Shown: piece after piece, positions 16,688 to 23,479 of the stretch
How positions within the stretch are numbered: position 1 is the stretch's first letter
Layout of the letters: each line of letters begins with the position of its first letter
Virus record (IMG/VR): IMGVR_UViG_3300017770_000084
Coordinates: 1 to 31,406 of that record
Origin: a virus
Length of the DNA stretch: 31,406 nucleotides
Reading direction: 5' to 3' (one strand)
The notes under the pieces: model-generated
What the model saw: only the letters and a program-made list of their open reading frames with translations
Databases searched by the model: none
What the model was told of the DNA's origin: nothing
Program-made: the position numbers and the translations under genes

Positions 16688-18010
16688 TTAACAATTTCTT
16701 CCATTCTCATATATGTGTTTCACTACTGGGAACCTTAATGAATATCCACCATTTTGGTTTTGGCTTTCTTCAAAATATTGAACAGTTACAGTTTTACCTA
16801 GAAGTTCATTATGATTGTTAAGGTAATGTTCTCTCTGTTCTTTAGAGAACCCAGATCCTACACTTACACGGTTACCTTTATGTTCAATAATAATATTACT
16901 TAAACCTTCTTTTTCAACTTGTTTTCCATTTTCTGTCCATCTCATTGTACCGTTCATGCATTCTAGTATTGTATATTCAGCATCATGGAATTTTTTAACC
17001 TTTAAAAGATTATGGCTTCTTTTACCTTCATAGCCAATATTCTTTCTAACCATGATTCCTTCAAACCCAGCCTCTTCGGCTTCTTTTGCCATTTCAGTAA
17101 ATTGCTCCTCGGTAGTTAATTGTTCTTGTGGTAAGAATTCTAACATAGAAGAGTTAATGTTTTCTGGAAGAATATCATATCCATTCTTAAGTCTCTCGGT
17201 AAGAGGTGTAGTTCCAACCTTATCATCAAATTCGTCTAAGGTTAAAAAATCAAATATAAAGAATTTAGGATTTTCAATTTGATGATCCTTCTTTCTGATT
17301 TGTTTCATAATTCCTTGGAAGTCTTCATTACCATCTTTATCTACCATACAGATTTCTCCATCTAAAATAAAGTCTCCACCTATCTTAGAAATTTCATTTT
17401 CTAAATTACCTAAGGTTGTAAATTCTTTACCGTTTCTTGAAAAGAATGTTACAGTATTCATTTCCTTTCTACAGATACATCTTACACCATCCAATTTTCT
17501 GGATCCGTACCATTCTCCACTTTGAAAATCCACTCTCTTAGGATTATATGCATTTGCTAAAGCGACCTTAAAGGTTGGAATTAAATCTGGGTGGATTGCC
17601 TTATTAATAGAAGTAGTACCACATCCCATATTAAGGTCTCGGTTTAGCATATAGTAAATAATATCTTCCCATTGTTTATTCTCTAGGACGAATCTATTTA
17701 CATTTGCAATTGCAGTATGACCGGTACATACCCTATTTCTTAAATCATCCAACAAGGTAAAGATACTACCGTATGTATTTGGGTGACCTAGTAAATCTGA
17801 ATTCTTTTTGCAATTCTTAGGAGTTACATTATATTTAAAATAAGGATTGTAAGTATAGAAGAAAACTTTTTGGAGAAATTCTCTATCAGAATTTTCGTCA
17901 GAGTTATCGGCATACTTTTTAAGAGTTGCAATTTTGTGATTTCCTGAAGAGGAAGAACGCATTTCATCCAAGAAGGATTGTAGATAAGTAAGGTTTGTGT
18001 ATTCAGTCAT
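16688..18010 (-). CDS. ATP-dependent DNA ligase
   Basis: 440 residues. The adenylation domain shows motif I as SRKLDGVR with Lys172 the AMP-linked lysine, motif Ia/III as FFSRNGKEF (about 189-197), the acidic LDGEI (216-220), motif IV in EGIMVRKNIGYEG and motif V as LLKVKKFHD. A C-terminal OB domain follows (VSVGSGFSKEQREHY, then TVTVQYFEES, then LRFPVVKHI). The N-terminal 160 residues are a helical DNA-binding region with LNMGCGTTSINKA, as in T4 gp30. The enzyme seals nicks in duplex DNA during phage replication and recombination. The next genes toward lower coordinates are the HAD phosphatase and dCMP deaminase. The leader is A/T-rich with a TATTATATTTATAATATAA stretch. Confidence 0.95.
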   Translation of the reverse strand: MTEYTNLTYLQSFLDEMRSSSSGNHKIATLKKYADNSDENSDREFLQKVFFYTYNPYFKYNVTPKNCKKNSDLLGHPNTYGSIFTLLDDLRNRVCTGHTAIANVNRFVLENKQWEDIIYYMLNRDLNMGCGTTSINKAIHPDLIPTFKVALANAYNPKRVDFQSGEWYGSRKLDGVRCICRKEMNTVTFFSRNGKEFTTLGNLENEISKIGGDFILDGEICMVDKDGNEDFQGIMKQIRKKDHQIENPKFFIFDFLTLDEFDDKVGTTPLTERLKNGYDILPENINSSMLEFLPQEQLTTEEQFTEMAKEAEEAGFEGIMVRKNIGYEGKRSHNLLKVKKFHDAEYTILECMNGTMRWTENGKQVEKEGLSNIIIEHKGNRVSVGSGFSKEQREHYLNNHNELLGKTVTVQYFEESQNQNGGYSLRFPVVKHIYENGRNC

Positions 18011-18093
18011 ATTCCGTTTATTTAATTATATTATAAATATAATAAAAAAAATTGGGAATTGAAAATTTTTCTAGGACTTTTTTCTAAAAGTTA

Positions 18094-18348
18094 TTAACAA
18101 TTTTTTATTTGGTCCTGTATCTTTTTAAGCTTTGCGCATTTTTCAAAATCTTCTTTGTTTTCAAAATGTAGTAAAATTCTATCCAAGCTTTTAATTTTAT
18201 GTTTGGCAGTTTTTTCATCATACTGAAGTACCTGGTCAGGAAACATCATTATGGTATTATAACATAGGTTCATATATTGATCCCAACTAGTATTTTCTAA
18301 TTGGTCTAATAGTGACCTCATAAATTCATCGTTATCAAACTCTTCCAT
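18094..18348 (-). CDS. Small protein with UVR-type helical motif
   Basis: 84 residues, acidic at the N-terminus. The C-terminal helix pair contains ENKEDFEKCAKLKKIQDQIK, matching the UVR motif (E-D-F-E-x-A-A-x-L-R-D-x-I) that mediates UvrB-UvrC or McsA-McsB contacts and occurs in many small Bacteroidetes proteins. No other domain is seen. It overlaps the end of the DnaJ-like gene by 14 nt, suggesting the two are made together and perhaps act on the same target. The motif assignment is fairly good; the function is unknown. Confidence 0.7.
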   Translation of the reverse strand: MEEFDNDEFMRSLLDQLENTSWDQYMNLCYNTIMMFPDQVLQYDEKTAKHKIKSLDRILLHFENKEDFEKCAKLKKIQDQIKNC

Positions 18349-19171
18349 CTAAGTCTTTTACTTTTTTAATTAATTTTTCTTGCTCCTCAGTTAAGGCCTT
18401 AGGCAAATCTACAAATATGTTTATATAAAAATCACCATGCAAGTCAGGATTGTTGTATGAAGGAAACCCTTTTCCTTTTATTCTTAGCATAGTACCATTC
18501 CTTACACACTTAGGAATAGTATAAGTAATCTTTTTGTCAAAAACATCTATTGTTCCTTTACCTCCTAATAGAGCTTCATACATATCAATATGTCTTATTG
18601 TATGTAAACCTTTTTTGTCCAAATAAAAATTAGGGTCATCTTGTATTAGAATGGTTAAAATAAGATCTCCGTTTTGTTCTTCTGTCATCCCACGCTGACC
18701 TAAACCTTTCAGCCTCATTCGCTGTCCATTTTTTACACCAGGTCTAATGTCAACATTAATGGTTCGTGTGCCTAACCTAATTTCCTTAACACAACCATAA
18801 TAAGCATCATATAAGGTAATGTAAATTTTAGAATCTACGTTACCACCTCTTGTACTAAAACCATGATGACCTCTGAATCCACCACCAAACCCTGGATTAT
18901 TATAACCACCTGTCCTTATGAAGTCTTCAAAAAATGAATCGTCAAATGGCCCACTTCCAAATGGATTGCTTGCTCTTTGATCATACTGGGCTTTCTTTTT
19001 AGGATCACTAAGAGTTTCATACGCGTCTGCTATTTCTTTAAATCTCTCTTCATTACCAGATGATTTATCTGGGTGATATTCTTTAGCTAACTTTCTGTAT
19101 GCTTTCTTTACTTCGGCTTCTGTAGCATTTTTGTTTACACCTAGTGATTGATATGGATCTTTCATTTCCAA
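18335..19171 (-). CDS. DnaJ-type co-chaperone (class B, CbpA-like, no zinc finger)
   Basis: 278 residues. The J-domain (about 4-65) has the HPD motif at 33-35, with AYRKLAKEYHPDKSSGNEER just around it. A Gly/Phe linker follows (about 68-106), then two C-terminal substrate-binding beta domains (about 108-265) with the signature LKGLGQRGM and GDLILTILIQDDPNF and, in the second, LRIKGKGFPSY and HGDFYINIFVDLP. The CxxCxGxG zinc repeats of DnaJ class A are absent, so it is CbpA/class B. It should stimulate the host DnaK ATPase and deliver substrates. Phages such as lambda depend on host DnaJ; here the phage brings its own, perhaps for replication or virion assembly. It overlaps genes on both sides (10 and 14 nt). 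Confidence 0.92.
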   Translation of the reverse strand: MEMKDPYQSLGVNKNATEAEVKKAYRKLAKEYHPDKSSGNEERFKEIADAYETLSDPKKKAQYDQRASNPFGSGPFDDSFFEDFIRTGGYNNPGFGGGFRGHHGFSTRGGNVDSKIYITLYDAYYGCVKEIRLGTRTINVDIRPGVKNGQRMRLKGLGQRGMTEEQNGDLILTILIQDDPNFYLDKKGLHTIRHIDMYEALLGGKGTIDVFDKKITYTIPKCVRNGTMLRIKGKGFPSYNNPDLHGDFYINIFVDLPKALTEEQEKLIKKVKDLDGRV

Positions 19172-19506
19172 AATAACTGTATGCCTATAAGGCTACACGC
19201 CAAGCATAAGGATACTATTGTTTTTGTGGTAATACCTTCACCAAGAAAATACCAAGTTAAAAATGTAAAAGAAATAATACCTGACCCAAATGCAATAAAT
19301 CTACCAGGCCATAAAAGACCATCATAATACTCAACTATAAACCGAGTACCATAAATTAGTACATAACTTATACTGGTTCCAAATAAAATTGATACGGTTA
19401 AAGGGTTCTTTTTAAACCAAGGCCATACAAATTGACCATTTGTTTGAAACCATATTGCCGACTGTCCTAAAAAGAACAATAAAAATGCTAGGATTAATTT
19501 ATTCAT
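19162..19506 (-). CDS. Four-helix integral membrane protein
   Basis: 114 residues, nearly all hydrophobic, with four probable membrane helices (about 3-20, 36-56, 66-86, 92-112) separated by short loops. The topology resembles small drug-transporter-type proteins, but there is no conserved SMR glutamate in helix 1, so I do not call a transporter. It is a phage inner-membrane protein. It overlaps the DnaJ-like gene by 10 nt and the next gene upstream by 8 nt. Possible roles are holin-like, superinfection exclusion or host envelope change; none is shown. Confidence 0.75.
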   Translation of the reverse strand: MNKLILAFLLFFLGQSAIWFQTNGQFVWPWFKKNPLTVSILFGTSISYVLIYGTRFIVEYYDGLLWPGRFIAFGSGIISFTFLTWYFLGEGITTKTIVSLCLACSLIGIQLFWK

Positions 19507-19768
19507 TTGTATAATATTTATATCCCATTCTTACCATGTGGTCCATGTGGGATTCCATTTGTTTTGCAGTTATCCATACAGAAGGCTCAGGTGAAACGAT
19601 ACCATCTTCTCTTTTATCAAATGCTTTATTTAAAAACCACTTTTCTTTTTTACTCTCCCACCAAAACCAAACCTTTTGCCATGATCTCGGTTTTTTCATA
19701 TAAACCTTATTACCTTTATCCATGTGAGCTATGAATTGCTTATAGGTAACATCTTTATCCTTTTTCAT
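19499..19768 (-). CDS. Unknown small aromatic-rich basic protein
   Basis: 89 residues, with many tryptophans and lysines (WQKVWFWWESKKEKWFLNKA) and no signal peptide or membrane segment. Possibly a small fold binding nucleic acid or protein. The gene overlaps both neighbours (8 and 14 nt) in the DnaJ cluster. No family is recognised. Confidence 0.6.
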   Translation of the reverse strand: MKKDKDVTYKQFIAHMDKGNKVYMKKPRSWQKVWFWWESKKEKWFLNKAFDKREDGIVSPEPSVWITAKQMESHMDHMVRMGYKYYTNE

Positions 19769-19940
19769 TAATGTCTTTAATTTGAAGCTTCTTTATCTTT
19801 TCATCTAAACGAAACTTCTTTTCTTCTATCTTATTTGATAATTCCATTTGATTTGCAATTCTTTCAAGGACACTTGTTAATTTAGGGATATCACTTTCAT
19901 AATATTTACGACCCATGCTAGTTCTAAAAAATTCTGACAT
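19755..19940 (-). CDS. Unknown small helical protein, first gene of the DnaJ cluster
   Basis: 61 residues: a MGRKYYESDIPKLTSVLERI segment followed by a charged helix likely to form a coiled coil (about 30-58). Short phage proteins with 'YY-x-S-x-x-P-K-L ... L-E-R-I-A' are common in marine T4-like genomes, in my memory, but their function is unknown. It opens the minus-strand cluster running down to 18094, facing the plus-strand island across a 71-nt divergent spacer that holds GTATATAAAAATAAAC on its own strand. Confidence 0.6.
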   Translation of the reverse strand: MSEFFRTSMGRKYYESDIPKLTSVLERIANQMELSNKIEEKKFRLDEKIKKLQIKDINEKG

Positions 19941-19984
19941 AATAAGTTGTTTATTTTTATATACAAAAATAAGACTTAGTTTTA

Positions 19985-19994
19985 TGAATATATA
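19985..19994 (+). promoter_or_regulatory. Candidate promoter of the plus-strand island
   Basis: TGAATATATA lies 17 nt before the ATG at 20012, in the only divergent spacer of the window (19941-20011). The same AATATATA box is used on the minus strand before other genes. Its occurrence in the correct orientation for the only plus-strand genes supports it as a promoter element. Confidence 0.45.
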
Positions 19995-20011
19995 ATCAAA
20001 ATAACTACATT

Positions 20012-20515
20012 ATGAAAAAGGTACCTTTATTTGAAGATTTTATCCCTGTAGGTTTTGCCACAGATAATGCTGCTCAATTTTCCTTAGGAGGAGTTAGCAA
20101 CACTGAGACTGGATATAACATGGATGCTATCGTTGGTCCAGTTGAACAATGCTCAAACCATGTAGCAGAACAGGCTAACAGTTACGAAACAAATGACAAT
20201 GCTGAACATACAGCAGAAGCATATATTAAAGAAGCAAAGAAACATATTAATGATAAGATAGATGAAGCATGCGAAAACTATTCTGCTATGGATGAATCTA
20301 CTCTTAATGAAGGAACCGATATTAGTTCATGGAACCAAGCAGGAATTAAAGGTGATGCAAATGCGCAGATAACTACCTTCGCTGGTCCTAAGGATATTGA
20401 ATCTTTTGGTTTAGGTAGAAAATGTATGCAAATAAATATCGGCAGAAATTATGTACAGCTAAACCCTGCTGATATTGTAGAACTAAAAGACCTTCTTAAA
20501 AACTATAAAGTATAA
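20012..20515 (+). CDS. Putative internal head protein or precursor with capsid-targeting-like N-terminus
   Basis: 167 residues. The start, MKKVPLFEDFIPVGF, has the aromatic-x-x-aromatic-Ile spacing of the T4 internal-protein capsid-targeting sequence (which begins MKTYQEFI), although Val13 stands where the cleavage Glu is expected. A second candidate site for a T4-type prohead protease (Leu-x-Glu) is Leu98-Asn-Glu100, in DESTLNEGTD. The middle is acidic and Asn/Ala-rich; the C-terminus (about 125-167) is a compact NIGRNYVQLNPADIVELKDL domain. It overlaps the next gene by 1 nt. I infer that it is packaged in or processed with the head; the family is unknown to me. Confidence 0.7.
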   Translation: MKKVPLFEDFIPVGFATDNAAQFSLGGVSNTETGYNMDAIVGPVEQCSNHVAEQANSYETNDNAEHTAEAYIKEAKKHINDKIDEACENYSAMDESTLNEGTDISSWNQAGIKGDANAQITTFAGPKDIESFGLGRKCMQINIGRNYVQLNPADIVELKDLLKNYKV

Positions 20516-20760
20516 TGATACCTAAATTTAATAAATATTTAAATGAAGCATCTGATTATGAATTTAAACCTAATGAGGCTGCTGCTAGATTAAAAGCTAG
20601 AGAAAAGGAAAATATCCAAAGATATAGAGCTGCTCAAGATAGAGGTGATAATTTTGCAATTGCTTTATATGAACTAAAAATCAAAATGGATAAAATTGAT
20701 CTTGAAGGTTTAAAGGTACAAACAGAGATCCATAAGCTTAAACAAAAATTCGGTAAGTAA
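20515..20760 (+). CDS. Putative internal head protein with Leu-Asn-Glu cleavage site
   Basis: 81 residues. The first 11 residues, MIPKFNKYLNE, contain the T4-type prohead protease site L-x-E at 9-11 with two aromatic residues ahead (Phe5, Tyr8), as in T4 internal proteins, whose targeting peptides end in F-I-x-E at residue 10. After the predicted cut the rest is a charged helical protein (about 20-80), a likely coiled coil. The start codon overlaps the previous stop (TATAATGATA) and its own stop overlaps the next start (AAGTAATGATAG), so the genes are coupled. Not recognised as a known family. Confidence 0.7.
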   Translation: MIPKFNKYLNEASDYEFKPNEAAARLKAREKENIQRYRAAQDRGDNFAIALYELKIKMDKIDLEGLKVQTEIHKLKQKFGK

Positions 20761-21080
20761 TGATAGGTAAATTTAAAGAATTCTTAAATGAAAAAAACTT
20801 TATGGTAGCAACAGCTGATACTGCTGTTAAATATAGACTATCACATATGCCAATGTCAGGTTATATTGTAGCAATGGCAGCAAGCGGTAAAGAATTAGAT
20901 AAAGAAATAAAATCAGGATTTTCTAAAACCGTAATTGCTAAAGATATAGAAGATATGTTAAATGATCAATTAAAAAAGTATAGACAGTTTATTACTGTAA
21001 GTGTTGATAATACTTATAAAGGAGCAGGTTATGCATTTACGATTGACATGGATGAATTACTAAAAACATTAAACAGATAA
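20760..21080 (+). CDS. Putative internal head protein with Leu-Asn-Glu cleavage site
   Basis: 106 residues. The N-terminus MIGKFKEFLNE aligns with that of the preceding gene at every key position (Met1, Lys4, Phe5, aromatic 8, Leu9, Asn10, Glu11), yet the remaining proteins are unrelated. This is what is expected if the peptide is an address tag removed by the prohead protease. The body has a small alpha/beta pattern (AMAASGKELDKEIKSGF and a final ITVSVDNTYKGAGYAF strand pair). Starts and stops overlap neighbours by 1 nt. Function after cleavage is unknown; in T4 such proteins are injected with the DNA and counter host defences. Confidence 0.72.
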   Translation: MIGKFKEFLNEKNFMVATADTAVKYRLSHMPMSGYIVAMAASGKELDKEIKSGFSKTVIAKDIEDMLNDQLKKYRQFITVSVDNTYKGAGYAFTIDMDELLKTLNR

Positions 21081-21511
21081 TGGAGAATAACCAAGAAAGA
21101 GAAGACTTAAGTAAAATCCGCCACTATAAAGGTACAGTAAAAGATTTTAAAAATTACTGGGATGAAATGGCTGGGGTAGAAACCAATGCATTCGGTACTC
21201 CAGAATATCAAGGCTTTAATAATGTTCACCCAACTCGTGGTGCTAATGATAGTGATCATTGGAAAACTTCAAATGTAACCGAAGGTAGAAAAACAACCGA
21301 CGGTTTAGGTGATGAAGGTATGGAGATATACCGAGACTTAGATTTACAGATAGGTCTTGACGATCCTAAGTACACTATTCGCAGTTACAAAGATATTGAA
21401 CCTGCTATGAAAGATCATAAGTTATTTAAAAAGTTAAATCCTAGAGAAGTAAGAATATTAGGTAATGCATTAGGTAACTTAATGAGAATAGCAATTAGAA
21501 TGGAAAGGTAA
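21080..21511 (+). CDS. Unknown protein, last gene of the plus-strand island
   Basis: 143 residues, hydrophilic, with a Gly/Asn-rich middle and a C-terminal helical part (PREVRILGNALGNLMRIAIR, about 121-140). It has no clear capsid-targeting peptide; DFKNYWDE (about 22-29) is only weakly similar. It is coupled to the preceding gene by a 1-nt overlap and meets the oppositely oriented oxygenase gene 3 nt away, so there is no room for a terminator between them. No family is recognised. Confidence 0.6.
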   Translation: MENNQEREDLSKIRHYKGTVKDFKNYWDEMAGVETNAFGTPEYQGFNNVHPTRGANDSDHWKTSNVTEGRKTTDGLGDEGMEIYRDLDLQIGLDDPKYTIRSYKDIEPAMKDHKLFKKLNPREVRILGNALGNLMRIAIRMER

Positions 21512-21514
21512 TTT

Positions 21515-22111
21515 CTATTCCAATATAATATACCCTTTATCAACAGACCATGGTTCTTCGGCCCAAAGGTTAATTGCAATCGCCCCACGTCTTCCTTCAG
21601 TTACTGGTGACACACAGTGTGCGACATCACCAGGATTAAATATTACTAATCGGTTAGGTTTAGTTTTTATTACCTCTGGTGATTTATCTTCACCATCAGT
21701 ATAAATCAAAAGATCACCACCAGTAAATTCAAAACCCTCTGGGTAATATACACAACCTAAAACTGGCTTAAGAGGTATACCATCATAATCTTTGTTTTCT
21801 TTTCTATAAGCAACATCATCGTCAAAATGCATTTCTAAATTATCTTTAAAAACTACACCTTCTTCATGATTGCCTGTAGCTTCCTGTAAGCCAGTCCAAT
21901 ATTCAAAACCGTCTAATGGTAAATCTATTCTTAACGGAAGGTTTTCATTAAAAATGTAATTTGCTAATTTTTGTTTAGTGTTATTTGGTTCTTTAGTCCA
22001 CCATCCTTTCCAATACTTGTATATACCTGGGTCACTGAAAAAGGTATCATCATTTTTTATTTCATCTAATAAAGATTGGTCTACTATAAAGTTATCGAAT
22101 ACTGCTATCAT
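21515..22111 (-). CDS. 2-oxoglutarate/Fe(II)-dependent oxygenase (prolyl-4-hydroxylase-like)
   Basis: 198 residues. The double-stranded beta-helix core shows the metal triad and co-substrate residue: His95-x-Asp97 (LEMHFDDD), His165 (GDVAHCVSPV) and Arg175 ten residues later (TEGRRGAIAI). The spacing and the strand FTGGDLLIYTDG fit the prolyl-4-hydroxylase-like branch. The enzyme should hydroxylate a substrate using O2 and 2-oxoglutarate. The substrate is unknown. T4-like marine phages often carry such genes. In this window the collagen-like fibre is one conceivable protein substrate, although its repeats contain few prolines. The stop is 3 nt from that of the plus-strand island. The upstream gene is the glucosaminidase, 3 nt away. 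Confidence 0.87.
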   Translation of the reverse strand: MIAVFDNFIVDQSLLDEIKNDDTFFSDPGIYKYWKGWWTKEPNNTKQKLANYIFNENLPLRIDLPLDGFEYWTGLQEATGNHEEGVVFKDNLEMHFDDDVAYRKENKDYDGIPLKPVLGCVYYPEGFEFTGGDLLIYTDGEDKSPEVIKTKPNRLVIFNPGDVAHCVSPVTEGRRGAIAINLWAEEPWSVDKGYIILE

Positions 22112-22114
22112 AGT

Positions 22115-22687
22115 TTATTTAAATAATTTTTCAAGATCATTTTTCTTGATTACTTGTTTTAGCATCTTAACATAGTTTTTTGCCTCGGCATAACTTGCCC
22201 CTAAATATTCAAAGTATTCTTCTTCAGAATCCAACTTACTTAAATATCTACATTGATAAAAAGCATAATCATACACCGATTCTCTCCAATGATTGTAATA
22301 TGCATGATTCCTTGATGTACCTTCTGCTGTTGTAATTCTACGTCTTGCTTGTTTCATTCCAAAGAGGTTATGATTTTCTAAAAAGATATCACTTTTCCAA
22401 TGACCAGTTTCTAAAATGGATTGTGCCATAACTATATGTGGGTAGTCAACGTTAAGATCTTTTAACATAGAGACTAACCTATCCTGTGAAAATGTATCTA
22501 CCTCAGCTATGAAAACTTGTGTTTCACCTTCTTGTAAATTTTCAATGATTATCTCCTTTGCGGTATTCCTACCTATAGAAAATCCAATGATAGCAATTAA
22601 TAATAGAATTGATAAAAGATAAAGAATCCATGTCTTTATACATAGTTCACTATACATTAGTCTTTCTTTGTCGTATTTAAATATCAT
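22115..22687 (-). CDS. Membrane-anchored glucosaminidase-type peptidoglycan hydrolase (probable endolysin)
   Basis: 190 residues. A hydrophobic segment (about 19-38, with KTWILYLLSILLLIAIIGF) anchors it to the membrane or acts as a signal-anchor. The catalytic domain (about 65-185) matches the FlgJ/GH73 glucosaminidase fold: MAQSILETGHWKSDIF with catalytic Glu93, then NHNLFGMK and the TTAEG...YNHWRESVYDYAFY segment. It should cut the N-acetylglucosamine to N-acetylmuramic acid bond. Two starts are possible, Met1 or Met11 (MYSELC). A tiny membrane protein gene lies 9 nt upstream, then a PspC-domain gene, so this may be a lysis group. The N-terminal anchor would hold it inactive until release, as signal-anchor endolysins do, but that is inference. 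Confidence 0.87.
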   Translation of the reverse strand: MIFKYDKERLMYSELCIKTWILYLLSILLLIAIIGFSIGRNTAKEIIIENLQEGETQVFIAEVDTFSQDRLVSMLKDLNVDYPHIVMAQSILETGHWKSDIFLENHNLFGMKQARRRITTAEGTSRNHAYYNHWRESVYDYAFYQCRYLSKLDSEEEYFEYLGASYAEAKNYVKMLKQVIKKNDLEKLFK

Positions 22688-22696
22688 ATACTTTTT

Positions 22697-22792
22697 TTAA
22701 GTTAATAAGGCAAATAGCATTAAAGAAAAATATGCCAATGCAAAGCCTAAGAATATATCTATTGATTTTAATTTAGTTAAAAAGTTTTTCAT
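22697..22792 (-). CDS. 31-residue single-helix membrane protein
   Basis: This short ORF begins MKNFLTKLKSIDIFLG and continues with a hydrophobic helix (residues 13-30) ending in Leu-Thr. Its ATG overlaps the stop of the PspC-type gene (ATGA), and 9 nt separate its stop from the glucosaminidase ATG, so it is probably translated in a chain with them. The N-terminus is basic and the helix has few polar residues. Size and position make it a candidate holin or holin regulator, but it could also be a partner of the PspC protein. Spurious reading is less likely because of the overlap and the good codon pattern. Confidence 0.55.
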   Translation of the reverse strand: MKNFLTKLKSIDIFLGFALAYFSLMLFALLT

Positions 22793-22959
22793 AATTCCTT
22801 TGATAAAAAGATCCACAGTATTACGTATATCCAAAATGCCGCAGGTATTAAAAATAGAAATGCAATCCTAAATAAAATTGAAGGTATGCCTAACCAATTA
22901 CCTAGCCCTTCACAAACTCCACCAATATACCCGGAACCTCTGTATAGTTTATTTCCCAT
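22789..22959 (-). CDS. pspC: PspC-domain membrane protein
   Basis: 56 residues. It is a nearly complete PspC domain: a basic start (NKLYRGSG), the hallmark GGVCEGLGNWLGIPS, then a membrane helix in LFRIAFLFLIPAAFWIYVIL and the end ILWIFLS. PspC is an inner-membrane component of the phage-shock/envelope stress system in bacteria and binds PspA and PspB; in Bacteroidetes short PspC proteins are common. The phage version consists only of this domain. It follows the PNK-type phosphatase gene (10 nt) and its stop overlaps the next start (ATGA). It may stabilise the host membrane during infection or modulate the host stress response. It is shorter than 60 codons and would be missed by ordinary cutoffs. 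Confidence 0.88.
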   Translation of the reverse strand: MGNKLYRGSGYIGGVCEGLGNWLGIPSILFRIAFLFLIPAAFWIYVILWIFLSKEL

Positions 22960-22969
22960 AAGTTTATTT

Positions 22970-23479
22970 TTAAAAATTACCTTCTGCTACCTGAAAACAA
23001 TCCAAACCGTTTTCTCTCCACATCTTAACAACTTTATCTCTGTCATCAAATACACAAACAATATCGTTTTTCTTATCGCCTGGAAATAAAGTATCTAACC
23101 ATTGTTGTTTTAATTTATCATCAGGCATCCATTTGAACGGATGACCAGTAGGTCTCATTTTCAATATGTCAAAAGGGACACCGAATTTTTCTAACCATTC
23201 TTTGGTCGTTTCCTTAGTTGCCTTACTTCTTCCACTTAAAATTATAATTCTATGACCAGAGTTTTTTAATATTCTAGCCATCTGAATTACTGGCCAGTTA
23301 GGTTTGTCTAAATTAATATTAGAAGGATCAAAGAATTTATCCCAATCCATTTTACCATCTTCCTTAGTTGAAATTTTTCGTCTTTCTTCAATATCAGCAA
23401 GAGTTCCGTCAAGATCAAAAATTACAGTATTAGATTTACTGTCCATTTCAAATTCATTAATGTCTAATCCTATATCCAT
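22970..23479 (-). CDS. Polynucleotide kinase-type 3'-phosphatase domain (HAD), without kinase domain
   Basis: 169 residues. HAD motifs are complete: FDLDGTLAD with nucleophile Asp22 and Asp24, SGR (82-84) in IIILSGRSKATK, a later Lys122, and FDDRDK with Asp145-Asp146. Between them is GKMDWDKFFDPS and NWPVI; the end is GLDCFQVAEGNF. This is the pattern of the C-terminal 3'-phosphatase domain of T4 PseT/polynucleotide kinase, which removes 3'-phosphates from nicked RNA or DNA ends. The N-terminal P-loop kinase of T4 Pnk is missing, so 5'-phosphorylation must be done elsewhere or not at all. In T4 the enzyme repairs tRNAs cut by host anticodon nucleases; here it lies near the tRNA-Gln gene. It starts an operon containing the PspC-type gene, the tiny membrane protein, glucosaminidase and oxygenase. 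Confidence 0.87.
   Translation of the reverse strand: MDIGLDINEFEMDSKSNTVIFDLDGTLADIEERRKISTKEDGKMDWDKFFDPSNINLDKPNWPVIQMARILKNSGHRIIILSGRSKATKETTKEWLEKFGVPFDILKMRPTGHPFKWMPDDKLKQQWLDTLFPGDKKNDIVCVFDDRDKVVKMWRENGLDCFQVAEGNF

Noticed and set aside
16629-16694. N-terminal extension of the HAD phosphatase (start at 16694)
   Set aside because: The added 22 residues do not fit the family and would overlap the ligase gene; ATG at 16628 starts just before the conserved part.
18011-18093. Terminator in the AT-rich gap after the UVR-motif gene
   Set aside because: Only A/T pairs (ACTTTT with AAAAGT) in an A/T-rich context; not convincing.
19162-19506. SMR/EamA transporter
   Set aside because: Four helices fit, but the membrane-embedded Glu of SMR proteins and other signature residues are lacking.
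21480-21545. Bidirectional terminator between the convergent genes ending at 21511 and 21515
   Set aside because: Only weak pairing (GGAA with TTCC) and no T-runs; I do not support a terminator here.
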